A stretch of 64,000 nt of DNA. It comes from an uncultured Flaviramulus sp. (GTDB lineage: Bacteria; Bacteroidota; Bacteroidia; Flavobacteriales; Flavobacteriaceae). This document shows, in pieces, positions 48,257 through 57,289 of the stretch (position 1 is its first letter; each line of letters opens with the position of its first letter). Under the pieces are notes generated by a model. It did not search any database and was not told the DNA's origin. It worked only from the letters and a program-made list of their open reading frames with translations. A program made the position numbers and the translations under genes. Where the stretch lies: contig CANLXL010000001.1 of the NCBI GenBank assembly GCA_947495125.1, positions 62,001 through 126,000 of the forward strand, read 5' to 3'.

Positions 48257-49621
48257 TTAATACGTGTCTTTCATCCAATTATAAGGTTTACGTTTTACCC
48301 ACATACCCCTGGTAAAATCCGGGAAGTTTTGTGGTTCACCGTTATTTTCTATAGATACTTCCGATAATGGCGTTACGGCGCTCCAGGCGGCGGCATCATA
48401 AGCATCCATTGGTGGTGCGATATTTTGTTTTGCCGACTCGACAAAGGCTTGCATCACGAAGAAGTCGATACCTCCATGTCCTGCCTCAGTCGCACCGCTT
48501 CCATACTTTTTCCATAAAGGATGGTCATACTTCTCAAACCAGGCATCCATATTCTCCCAACCATGTCCCTTTGTTGTGCCTTCAACATGAATACGTTGCG
48601 TATGATAATCGAAATCGGTAAGCCCTTGCACACCTTGAACCTTAAACCCTAAAGAATAAGGGTGTGGGGTATTGACATTGTGCGTTACGATAATGGTCTC
48701 TCCATTGGAAGTTTCAATGGTCGAGGTTATAATGTCACCTTGTTTCCATTTTAATTTGGCATTGGGGTGGTCTTTACCTCCGTTATCGACAATATATTTG
48801 TTTAATCCAAGCGCTTTAGTGGCATGGGAGGTTAGCGATACAAAACGATTACCTCTGTTAACATCAGCCATGGTAGCTATTGGTCCTAAACCGTGGGTTG
48901 GATAGACATCGGCATTTCTTAAAAGTGAATGCTGTGTGCGCCATACAGATTCTGAAATCCCTTTATCACCAAATTCAACACCTTTTCCATAAGCGGTTTT
49001 ACCATCATTAAGTTTTACATGTCTAAGGTCATGTTGGTAACCACAGGTAAAGTGCAGTAATTCACCAAAGACATTTTGCTTAACCATATTTAAAACGGCC
49101 AGCACATCGCGGCGATAATTTACGTTTTCCAGGATCATTAAATGCGACCCTGTTTCTTCATGCGTATTGACTAAATCCCAGCATTCTTCTAAGGTGTTTG
49201 CAGCAGAAACTTCCAGTCCTGTATACTTTCCCGCTTTCATGGAATCGACAGCCATTTTAGTATGCCATAACCATGGAGTAGCTATAATAACAGCATCGAC
49301 GTCTTTAAGTTCAAGAAGATTTCTATAATCGTAATCTGAATTTCCAAATACAGCCGGCTTCTTGGCATTGGCTTTTTTTATTTTGTCCAGCGCTATAGAA
49401 ATTCTTCCGGGGTCAATATCACAAATAGCCACGACCTCAATATCTTTTCTACTTAGCGCATTATTTAAATGGTTAGTTCCTCTTAAACCAACACCTATAA
49501 AACCCATTCTTAGCTTTTCTCCGGAAACACCGAGATTCCCTCCTAATGATAAATTCGGTATTATCGAAAGGCCGGCTCCGGCCAAAGCTGTTTGTTTTAC
49601 AAATTTTCGTCTTGAGTTCAT
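48257..49621 (-). CDS. Gfo/Idh/MocA family protein, glycoside hydrolase family 109-like (alpha-N-acetylgalactosaminidase type)
   Basis: This 454-residue protein has a Tat-type signal (NSRRKFVKQTALAGAG) and a Rossmann NAD-binding domain (GFIGVGLRGTNHLNN at about 40-54, VAICDIDPGR). The GH109-like blocks include ATPWLWHTKMAV, ILENVNYRRDV (about 158-168), VYPTHGLGPIATM (about 240-252) and AGHGGIDFFVM near residue 397. GH109 enzymes use NAD to remove alpha-linked GalNAc. The Tat signal places it in the periplasm, already carrying its cofactor. It is alone, with a conserved element upstream that is shared with the gene at 55787-57118. An ordinary oxidoreductase cannot be excluded. Confidence 0.85.
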   Translation of the reverse strand: MNSRRKFVKQTALAGAGLSIIPNLSLGGNLGVSGEKLRMGFIGVGLRGTNHLNNALSRKDIEVVAICDIDPGRISIALDKIKKANAKKPAVFGNSDYDYRNLLELKDVDAVIIATPWLWHTKMAVDSMKAGKYTGLEVSAANTLEECWDLVNTHEETGSHLMILENVNYRRDVLAVLNMVKQNVFGELLHFTCGYQHDLRHVKLNDGKTAYGKGVEFGDKGISESVWRTQHSLLRNADVYPTHGLGPIATMADVNRGNRFVSLTSHATKALGLNKYIVDNGGKDHPNAKLKWKQGDIITSTIETSNGETIIVTHNVNTPHPYSLGFKVQGVQGLTDFDYHTQRIHVEGTTKGHGWENMDAWFEKYDHPLWKKYGSGATEAGHGGIDFFVMQAFVESAKQNIAPPMDAYDAAAWSAVTPLSEVSIENNGEPQNFPDFTRGMWVKRKPYNWMKDTY

Positions 49622-49666
49622 TATATTTTTAATATTTAAATTTTACACCTTTTTAAAATTGGTTTT

Positions 49667-49736
49667 ACAAATATGACATTTACATTATTATTTCATGGTG
49701 ACATTTCAGGCATTTAAGAGTATTATTCTATGTTTT
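49667..49736 (-). promoter_or_regulatory. Conserved promoter/operator element upstream of the GH109-like gene, copy 1
   Basis: About 70 bases match a copy at 57145-57215. Conserved parts are ACAAATATG (49667-49675), ATGGTGA (49695-49701), GCATTTA (49710-49716) and GTATTATT (49720-49727). Over 49695-49727, 28 of 33 bases agree without a gap. On the minus strand the end reads CATATTTG, near the -7 consensus TAnnTTTG, with the rest upstream as an operator should be. The remainder of the 307-base gap (49622-49928) is AT-rich and must also hold the promoter of the hybrid regulator; I see no further feature in it. Confidence 0.55.
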
Positions 49737-49928
49737 AAATCGATCTGAATAAAAAGTCTCCCTTTTTGATGAATTATACCTCCTTATAACTCCCAGTGTT
49801 AAATTTTACTCATAGTTATAACGCATATTATCAATATCTTTACATTATTCTTTATTATTGCAAACCATAATTTAAAATTACCTTATGATGTCTTATCTAA
49901 AGGATATTTAACTTCAAGAACACCATAT

Positions 49929-52900
49929 ATGTCCAGTATAAAATATCATATCATTTTAGTCTTTTCGCTATGGTGTTATGGTTTTTCCTTTGGACAGAAT
50001 TCATCCAATTTCACACACTTTTCTCCACAGCTAAACAATGAATATGTTTCAGTATCCATGACTAGTCAAGACGCCATTGGAAATATGTGGATGTTATGTA
50101 GCTATGGTGTTTTAAAGTACGATGGCTATGACTATAAGCTTCTAAAAAGCGGTGACCTTTTCGATAAATGGCAACCGACAGATAAAATAAACCATATTTT
50201 GGCCGACCACGAACATCATATTTGGCTAACCACAGAGTCGGGATTAGTGAGTCGCTATAGCAGTGTCAATGATACTTATGAGGACATTTCATCGCTTATT
50301 GATGCACCCCTTAACAAAATTCGCGCGAAAGAAGATGCCATTTGGTTATTAACAAACACTAATACCCTTTATAAATACAGCAGTTCGGGAATTCAAGAAA
50401 TAGCTACTCTTTTTAATAATGACAGCCAGATCAAGAGTATCGTCGATATCGATCTTACTGATAATGGCGAGCTATTTTTTAGTACCAGTCAGGGTAAGGT
50501 GTATCAATACATTTTGGCATCTGAAGCACTCAATGAAATTGTTGGCCCGTTTACAGATTTCCCCGGAGGTCTTATCCTTGCCATAGACAAGCACAATAAA
50601 TTGTGGATAGGCACCGAAACCCTAGGCCTTTTTGTTTATAACACGCATAAAAAGACTTTTATACAGGATACTTTTTTCGGTGAAGAGAAATTCAATATCA
50701 ATAAAGAAATGTTCCTAACGCTGTTTATTGATAGTCATGGATATCTGTGGGGAGGAACCGATGGCGGTGGTCTTTATAAAATTGATTCTAACCATGGGAA
50801 AATTGACCTATTCTCTAAAAATGATGCTAATGAGTTTTCATTAGGAAGCAATACTATTTTGAATCTTAGTGAAGACAGTCATAACAACATCTGGATTGCA
50901 ACCAACTACGGAAAACTAAATGTCCTGCCCTTTAAAAACAACAACATCAATTACCACAGTGGTTCTATAAATAAAACGCCGCAAAGAATATTAAGTATTT
51001 ATAAAAGCTCTAAAGGTTTGCTATGGCTGGGAACGGATGGTGCCGGATTAACAAAAGTTATTAGGAATCATGAAAATGAGATTATAGAAGAATCTCAATT
51101 TTTTGACAGCAAAGGCCTTAGCAAAGGGTTTTATGTACAGACAATCGCTGAAGACTCGAACGCTAATATTTGGTTTGGAACTTATAAAAATGGATTGTTT
51201 TTCCATGACACAGAACGCAACACGTTTAAAAAAATAAACATCTTCAATTCAAAACAGCAGGAAGGCACCGATGTCCGAACCGTTTTTAAAGATTCTAAAG
51301 GGCGCATTTGGGTAGGTTCCAATGTGTCATTACACGTGTTTTCGGGTGATCGTAAGCTGTTGGCAAGATTCGATTATAATACACATAATTTAGAGAGCTC
51401 TATTCCTCAAAGTATTGTAGAGGATAAAAATGGTGCAATCTGGTTCGGAATGTTTCAGAACGGTCTTTTTAAATTGAATGAAGATCCGGATGACCTCAAT
51501 GCATCAACTTTTATTAAGCAACCTGACATTGATCAAAATATTTCCGATACGTCTAAAGGTATAAAATGTGTGGCTCTGGGCAGTCCAAACGAATTATGGC
51601 TAGTAACAAACCCCGGAAAACTGTTAAAATATAATACATTAAGCAAAACTTATCGTACTTTGGAGAATCTAGAGTCCGCAGATCCGGGAAGTATAGCCTC
51701 TATAATTGTTGACAACAATATACTATGGTTTAGCTCAAACAATGGTATTACCAGCTTTGATACTAAAAAGGCAACAGCTAAAAAATATTATAGCACCGAT
51801 GGTCTTCAGGACAACATGTTTTTATCCAGAAGTGCATTTAAAGATCGTGACGGTCTCATGTACTTTGGAGGCATAAAAGGAGTTAACTATTTTGACCCTA
51901 AAATCTTAAACAAAAAAGAATCCCTTGCTGAACTCTATATTAATGAAATAGAAATTCTTAACCAACCCATTGCATCTCTAATCCCTGAACAAGAAATAAA
52001 CGGTATATATAACATCGATTCCCTAATATTGAAGAACAACCAGTCTTCTTTTTCGTTTCGCTTTTCCGCTATTGATAACATCCTCAATACAAAATATTAT
52101 TATGCTTACAGGCTAAAGGGGTTTGATAAGGATTGGATAACTAACCACCCTGAACGCGTGGCCACCTACACCAATATCCCACCAGGCGATTATACCTTTG
52201 AGGTAAAAGCCGGTTCTAAAAAGAACAGCTGGAATATTCCTGCCAAACAAATTAATATCTCTATAGCACCGCCTTTATGGAACACACCTTTGGCTTATAT
52301 AGCATACCTGACTCTTCTTGCATTGGTTAGCTATGGTATACAGCGTTGGTATCTATTGAGAAAAAAACTATTTCTGGAAAAAGTTAATCATAAAAAGGAA
52401 AACGAATTACACGAGCTCAAAATGAATTTCTTTGCAAAGATGTCTCATGAAATTCAAACGCCTATTACCTTAATTCTTGGCCCCATTGAAGATATGCTAG
52501 GCCGTGCCGAACAAAACGGAAACCTCTTGCTAAAACAACGCCTCGATATTATATCGAATAATGTTAAACGCCTTTCCAAAATAGCAAGAGAATTAACTTT
52601 GGTGCGAAACAAAGAGTTGAATAGACTTAAGTTGATTATAACCAAGAATAACGTATTCAATGATATTCAGGACATTTCATTATCGTTCAAAGAATTAGCA
52701 AGGAACAAGCATATTGACTTCGCGATAAATAGCCCAAAACTTTTGTTTGATACCTGGTATGATAGAGAAAAATTAGAGCATGTTGTTTACAACCTACTTT
52801 CGAACGCCTTTAAATTTACGCCAAAGGAAGGCTATGTTCAGTTAAGCGTTGTCCCGACTAATTCTAAGAAGAAGATCAAAATATCAGTTACCGATTCAGG

Positions 52901-54014
52901 TCCGGGAATTCCAAAAGAAGAGTTGAATACCATTTTTGAATTGTTTTATCAGTCTAAAATCGGAAAAAAAAATAAGGGTTCCGGCATAGGTTTAGCGCTA
53001 ACCAAAGAACTTATCGATTTACACAAGGGCAAAATTGAGGTTATGTCTGTTCCAAGCGAGGGAACAACCTTTACAGTAACGATTCCCATAACGGAGAGCG
53101 CTTACACAGAATCTGAAAGAATTATTACCACTGATTCTGAAGTCCCCGATCACAATGCACACTTGGAAATCAATGGTTTAAATAAAGATGAGGAGCTAAA
53201 CACAAATAAAAAAACGATTCTTATTGTAGAAGACAACTATGAGTTGCAGGCATTTTTAAAAGAACTCATGATTCCCTTGTATAATATTACACTAGCTGAA
53301 AACGGAGAAGAAGGTTTTCATTATGCTAAGAATAACGTTCCGGATCTAATTTTGAGCGATATCATGATGCCTAAATTAGATGGTATAGAAATGTGTAAAA
53401 ATCTTCAAAAGGATAACTTGACCAAACATATCCCGATAATTTTACTAACAGCAAAGAACTCAACCAATTCCAAAATTTTGGGACTTAAATCCGGTGCTAT
53501 TGAGTACATTAATAAACCTTTCAACACCAACGAACTTTTACTAAAAATAAAGAACATCATTAGTTCTAAGGAACATATAATCTCTAAATACCGAAAAGAA
53601 ACCATTAGTCAGCCCGAGGTCCTTTTGGATAAATCACAAGATGAAATTTTTCTTGAAAACCTGGTCTCTAGTATTAATTCCAGAATAGATCAGGCTAATT
53701 TTAAAATAGAGGAACTTGCCGATGCTCTAAACATGAGCTATTCTAGTCTTTATAGGAAATGCCAGACTTTAACGGGGCATAGTCCTGTGGACTTTGTAAG
53801 GTTACTGCGCTTAAAAAAAGCAGCGATTTTGATTACTAAGTATGGTTATAACATTTCAGAAACATCCTTTATGACCGGGTTCAATGATCCTAAATATTTT
53901 TCAAAATGTTTTAAAAAATACTTTAAAAAAACGCCTGGTAACTTCAAAAAAGAGGCTCAAGAAATGGGAACCACCGATTATCTCAAAAAGCATAAATTAA
54001 ATGAAACCCTATAA
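49929..54014 (+). CDS. Hybrid two-component system sensor/regulator (HTCS) with AraC output domain
   Basis: This 1361-residue one-protein regulator spans the membrane. In order: signal peptide (about 1-22), two seven-bladed propellers of Reg_prop repeats (about 30-690, many IWxGT/LWLGTDG units), Y_Y_Y domain (about 725-785), membrane segment (about 795-812), HisKA with KMSHEIQTPITLI (His near 840), HATPase with NLLSNAFKFTP and GSGIGLALTKEL, receiver (ILIVEDNYELQAFLKEL at about 1097, phosphate-accepting Asp in SDIMMPKLDG near 1143), and an AraC HTH (about 1245-1355, with SETSFMTGFNDPKYFSKCFK). It probably senses a glycan fragment in the periplasm and activates this locus. Confidence 0.95.
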   Translation: MSSIKYHIILVFSLWCYGFSFGQNSSNFTHFSPQLNNEYVSVSMTSQDAIGNMWMLCSYGVLKYDGYDYKLLKSGDLFDKWQPTDKINHILADHEHHIWLTTESGLVSRYSSVNDTYEDISSLIDAPLNKIRAKEDAIWLLTNTNTLYKYSSSGIQEIATLFNNDSQIKSIVDIDLTDNGELFFSTSQGKVYQYILASEALNEIVGPFTDFPGGLILAIDKHNKLWIGTETLGLFVYNTHKKTFIQDTFFGEEKFNINKEMFLTLFIDSHGYLWGGTDGGGLYKIDSNHGKIDLFSKNDANEFSLGSNTILNLSEDSHNNIWIATNYGKLNVLPFKNNNINYHSGSINKTPQRILSIYKSSKGLLWLGTDGAGLTKVIRNHENEIIEESQFFDSKGLSKGFYVQTIAEDSNANIWFGTYKNGLFFHDTERNTFKKINIFNSKQQEGTDVRTVFKDSKGRIWVGSNVSLHVFSGDRKLLARFDYNTHNLESSIPQSIVEDKNGAIWFGMFQNGLFKLNEDPDDLNASTFIKQPDIDQNISDTSKGIKCVALGSPNELWLVTNPGKLLKYNTLSKTYRTLENLESADPGSIASIIVDNNILWFSSNNGITSFDTKKATAKKYYSTDGLQDNMFLSRSAFKDRDGLMYFGGIKGVNYFDPKILNKKESLAELYINEIEILNQPIASLIPEQEINGIYNIDSLILKNNQSSFSFRFSAIDNILNTKYYYAYRLKGFDKDWITNHPERVATYTNIPPGDYTFEVKAGSKKNSWNIPAKQINISIAPPLWNTPLAYIAYLTLLALVSYGIQRWYLLRKKLFLEKVNHKKENELHELKMNFFAKMSHEIQTPITLILGPIEDMLGRAEQNGNLLLKQRLDIISNNVKRLSKIARELTLVRNKELNRLKLIITKNNVFNDIQDISLSFKELARNKHIDFAINSPKLLFDTWYDREKLEHVVYNLLSNAFKFTPKEGYVQLSVVPTNSKKKIKISVTDSGPGIPKEELNTIFELFYQSKIGKKNKGSGIGLALTKELIDLHKGKIEVMSVPSEGTTFTVTIPITESAYTESERIITTDSEVPDHNAHLEINGLNKDEELNTNKKTILIVEDNYELQAFLKELMIPLYNITLAENGEEGFHYAKNNVPDLILSDIMMPKLDGIEMCKNLQKDNLTKHIPIILLTAKNSTNSKILGLKSGAIEYINKPFNTNELLLKIKNIISSKEHIISKYRKETISQPEVLLDKSQDEIFLENLVSSINSRIDQANFKIEELADALNMSYSSLYRKCQTLTGHSPVDFVRLLRLKKAAILITKYGYNISETSFMTGFNDPKYFSKCFKKYFKKTPGNFKKEAQEMGTTDYLKKHKLNETL

Positions 54015-54117
54015 CAAAGCCTCCCTAAATCTCCTCTAATTTGATTAATATTTCCCCATAATTCATTGTTCACAGGGTTAGATTTGTTCATTATAACCAT
54101 AGAAACAAGCAAACCTC

Positions 54118-55716
54118 ATGGATTTACTTAAAAAAAAGTCTTTTTTGAACAGTATTATTATTCTATTTATACTGCTTTCCGGATGCTCAAAAAGCACTGA
54201 TATGGCAACGAATAATTCTGAAAATGAAGAAAATAATGAAGAGGAAACCGAAGAAACATTTAACTATACTTCTGAAGCCGCATACAATTTAAACATTGTT
54301 TATTTCATACCAAAAGGCGGTTCTAAACGCAAAGATGCCCATAGACGACTTAGTGAAATTTTAATCCAGGGCCAAGATTTTTATAAGCAACATATGATGC
54401 GTTATGGGTTTGGAGAAAAAACGTTTCATATGCTTAAAGACGCTGAAAAAAATAGGGTGAAAATTATATTCATCGACGGAAAATACAGTGCTTCAAACTA
54501 TCCCTATGAAGGAGGTGGTGGTAAAATGATTGAAGAAATTGAAGCCTATTTTTCGACCCACCCAACAGAAAAAACCAGTGAACATGTTTTAGTGCTATCA
54601 CCGGTAAGCGATCCTACAAATTCTGATGCGCCTTATTATGGTCTGGGGAAATGGTGTTTCGCAACAGATTATGATGATATGGACATCAAGCATTTAGGCG
54701 GTAGTTCAACCTTAAGTACAAGAGGTACAACGTATATTGGCGGACTATTACACGAACTCGGGCATGGTCTAAACCTACCTCATAATAAGGAAAAGGTTTC
54801 GGATATTTCTAATACAAATAAAGGAACGGCACTAATGGGTGCAGGAAATTATACTTATGGTAATACGCCTACATTCCTAACCGAAGCTAGCTGTGCTATA
54901 CTCAATAATAACCAAATTTTTAATACAAATAATGACCATTTTTACACGGGAGCATCTGCCCGTATCGAAACCATTCAAGCGACTTATATTAACGGCAATC
55001 TAAATATCACCGGAGCCATTAATTCCGATACCCCTGTTAACTATGTTGGCTTTTATAATGATCCGGCTGATGATAATGCCGACTATGATGCCGTTACCTG
55101 GGCCACACCAACCCATGGAAATGATTTCAGCATTTCCATGCCTATAAATGAACTTCACAAAAAAGGAGATACCGAATATGTTTTAAGGTTACGTTTAAAC
55201 CATACCTCAGGGGATATTACTAATGTATCTTATGCCTATAAATTTAAAAACGACATTCCAATTATTGAATTTGGAGACCAAGATTATTTGGACAGATCTA
55301 ATTGGACTATTAATTCATACAGTTCGCAGGAAGATGGAGGTGGTGAAAATAACACCGGGTTCGCTACACACCTTTTAGACGATAATCCTGAAACTTATTG
55401 GCATTCTTGCTGGAGTAACTGTTCTACAAATTACCCGCATCATATTATTATAGACACCGGAGAAACCATTTCGGCTAAAGGATTTTCTTTTTTACAAAGG
55501 AGCAATTTGTCCAGGGCTATAAAGGATATTGAAATACTGGTAAGCACAGATAATCAAAATTGGAACAGCTTAGGGAGTTTTGCCTTAAAAGAAATTAATA
55601 GTATACATCACATCAACTTAGATAACACGACAAGTTTTAGATACTTTAAAATCGTTGCCAACTCGGCCTTTGACGGTCAACAATTTGCATCCCTGGCAGA
55701 GATTAAATGCTTTTAA
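54118..55716 (+). CDS. Secreted metzincin-like zinc metallopeptidase lipoprotein with C-terminal discoidin domain
   Basis: This 532-residue protein has a lipoprotein signal (LFILLSGCSKS; Cys near 23) and an acidic linker (EENNEEETEE). The peptidase region (about 60-270) holds the zinc motif HELGHGLNLPH (about 213-223), HExxHxxxxxH, in which the usual Gly at position 8 is Asn. A possible Met-turn, TALMGAGN, follows about 20 residues later. The C-terminal F5/8 type C domain (about 392-530, with TYWHSCWSNC and LSRAIKDIEI) resembles that of the SusCD-operon lipoprotein. It may cut glycoproteins at the cell surface. It follows the HTCS gene by 104 bases. Confidence 0.75.
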   Translation: MDLLKKKSFLNSIIILFILLSGCSKSTDMATNNSENEENNEEETEETFNYTSEAAYNLNIVYFIPKGGSKRKDAHRRLSEILIQGQDFYKQHMMRYGFGEKTFHMLKDAEKNRVKIIFIDGKYSASNYPYEGGGGKMIEEIEAYFSTHPTEKTSEHVLVLSPVSDPTNSDAPYYGLGKWCFATDYDDMDIKHLGGSSTLSTRGTTYIGGLLHELGHGLNLPHNKEKVSDISNTNKGTALMGAGNYTYGNTPTFLTEASCAILNNNQIFNTNNDHFYTGASARIETIQATYINGNLNITGAINSDTPVNYVGFYNDPADDNADYDAVTWATPTHGNDFSISMPINELHKKGDTEYVLRLRLNHTSGDITNVSYAYKFKNDIPIIEFGDQDYLDRSNWTINSYSSQEDGGGENNTGFATHLLDDNPETYWHSCWSNCSTNYPHHIIIDTGETISAKGFSFLQRSNLSRAIKDIEILVSTDNQNWNSLGSFALKEINSIHHINLDNTTSFRYFKIVANSAFDGQQFASLAEIKCF

Positions 55717-55786
55717 ATTCTCGTGGTTATCTCAGAAAAATTCTCTATAACAGATTTTTGAAAAGCGCTATCATTAATGGGAATGA

Positions 55787-57118
55787 CTAAAAAGGCACCT
55801 TTACGATCACCGTATCTCCTTTACCATTTTCGTCTGTTATACTCTGAATAGTCCACAAGTCTTTTAAATTATCACCATCAATGATGCTGCCACTATAATC
55901 GCCCCAGGCAACGCCGTCTGTAAATCCTTTGCCTTCACCTAAACTAACAATATCACGTAAGGTTCCTTTTGGATCTTTTGCTTTCCTAAAAGCTAGTCTT
56001 GGACTAATATACATATCTTCATTAGTTTCTTGAAAGCCCACTAAAACATCATTTCTTTTGTTTACTGCAATCGTTGTTTGGATATAATTGGAGGTTTTAC
56101 TACTTATTAAACCAGTTTGAACAATAGTACCATCAGTTTTTACCTGATGCCATTGCACTGCTGCTCTACCATTAACATTTATGGTATGCGAAAACCAGAT
56201 ATCGCCATTTTGCAGTACCAAATTTTTAGGGTTTCTATCTCCTGAAGATGTTAACTGTTCAGTACCTTTTTGTGGCGATTTCGGTGGCCATACGAAGTTG
56301 TTCAGCTTTTGAGCTGTCTTTGCAACGATCTCGCAAATCGGAGCGCCGTCATCTGAAGTAACAATTCTTCGAATTACAAAAGTGCCATCATTTGTGATTT
56401 CAAAAAAGTACAAATCATCTATATCGTCCTGGGTCGCAACAGGATGCCCTAAGCTTCCGGGAAAATGATAGACCGTAGCAGGTCTACCGGACTTCGCCTC
56501 CTCCATTTTTAGCACAAAGGTGCGCTCGGAGCCACCCGGAAAAGAGTATCCGATCCATTTCTTGCTATAGCTAATACCACCACCATCAACACCATTTGGA
56601 GTCGGCACAGGATACGTATTCCATGCTCCTGTTGGATTTTCAGTTTCTGAAATCGAAATATTAACTGGTTTTTTCTTTTCTTTATCCCAAGGGTTCCACA
56701 GGTCGAAACCAAAAACTTTATTATGCGGATCGAAAAACAGTTTCGGATCTATGCCTTTATTAAAACAGGATTGGGAAACACCCTGAATAAAGTTTCCGCC
56801 TTTATCATAAATTATAAGCCCGCTATTTGTTCCATGTAAAACATAGCCCCCACCAACGGCTATTTGAGGATCGACTTGTCTGTTTCCATCCATAGAACCA
56901 TCAAAAGCGAAATAGCCCGAAACATATCTGGAGTTCCCTCCTTGTTTGCGTTCCTTACATTTCCCTCCATTATCATTAAACGCCGTCTTTCTTATCGGTG
57001 TTATAATTTCAGTTCGAAAAGGTTCAATATGCAAATTCTTATCCGTTGTCACATTTTCTTGTGAAAATAAAGGTGCGACACTTAGCATGACGAGTAAAAC
57101 ACAAAACTTATAAATCAT
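55787..57118 (-). CDS. Secreted protein, possible beta-propeller, unknown
   Basis: This 443-residue protein has a signal peptide (about residues 1-19, ending PLFSQ). The mature part is beta-rich, with repeated units such as VDPQIAVGGGYVLHGTNSGL (about 81-100), FFDPHNKVFGFDLWNPW (about 128-144) and TIAVNKRNDVLVGFQETN, which look like propeller blades. Cys pairs lie near residue 54 and residue 118. I recognise no enzyme family. Its promoter region shares a conserved element with the GH109-like gene, so it probably acts on, or binds, the same substrate. Confidence 0.6.
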   Translation of the reverse strand: MIYKFCVLLVMLSVAPLFSQENVTTDKNLHIEPFRTEIITPIRKTAFNDNGGKCKERKQGGNSRYVSGYFAFDGSMDGNRQVDPQIAVGGGYVLHGTNSGLIIYDKGGNFIQGVSQSCFNKGIDPKLFFDPHNKVFGFDLWNPWDKEKKKPVNISISETENPTGAWNTYPVPTPNGVDGGGISYSKKWIGYSFPGGSERTFVLKMEEAKSGRPATVYHFPGSLGHPVATQDDIDDLYFFEITNDGTFVIRRIVTSDDGAPICEIVAKTAQKLNNFVWPPKSPQKGTEQLTSSGDRNPKNLVLQNGDIWFSHTINVNGRAAVQWHQVKTDGTIVQTGLISSKTSNYIQTTIAVNKRNDVLVGFQETNEDMYISPRLAFRKAKDPKGTLRDIVSLGEGKGFTDGVAWGDYSGSIIDGDNLKDLWTIQSITDENGKGDTVIVKVPF

Positions 57119-57144
57119 TTTGATACTAATTTTAAATTAATATC

Positions 57145-57215
57145 ACAAATATGGCATATTCACTCTAATATATATGGTGAGATTTTAAGCATTTAGGTGT
57201 ATTATTTTGTGCTTT
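57145..57215 (-). promoter_or_regulatory. Conserved promoter/operator element, copy 2
   Basis: It matches the element at 49667-49736: ACAAATATG (57145-57153), ATGGTGA (57174-57180), GCATTTA (57189-57195) and GTATTATT (57199-57206). There is one extra base between the first and second blocks. On the minus strand the -7-like box CATATTTG lies 28 bases before the ATG at 57118. Confidence 0.55.
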
Positions 57216-57231
57216 CTGTTAAACAATTCAT

Positions 57232-57270
57232 AAAAAAAGCAGGAAACCATATGGGTTTCCTGCTTTTTTT
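57232..57270 (-). terminator. Strong intrinsic terminator after the FKBP gene
   Basis: A 17-bp perfect stem (57232-57248 with 57254-57270) has a five-base loop. On the minus strand T-rich bases end the stem. It starts about 20 bases past the FKBP stop and lies upstream of the conserved element of the next gene. Confidence 0.85.
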
Positions 57271-57289
57271 ACAATATATTTTTTTAACT

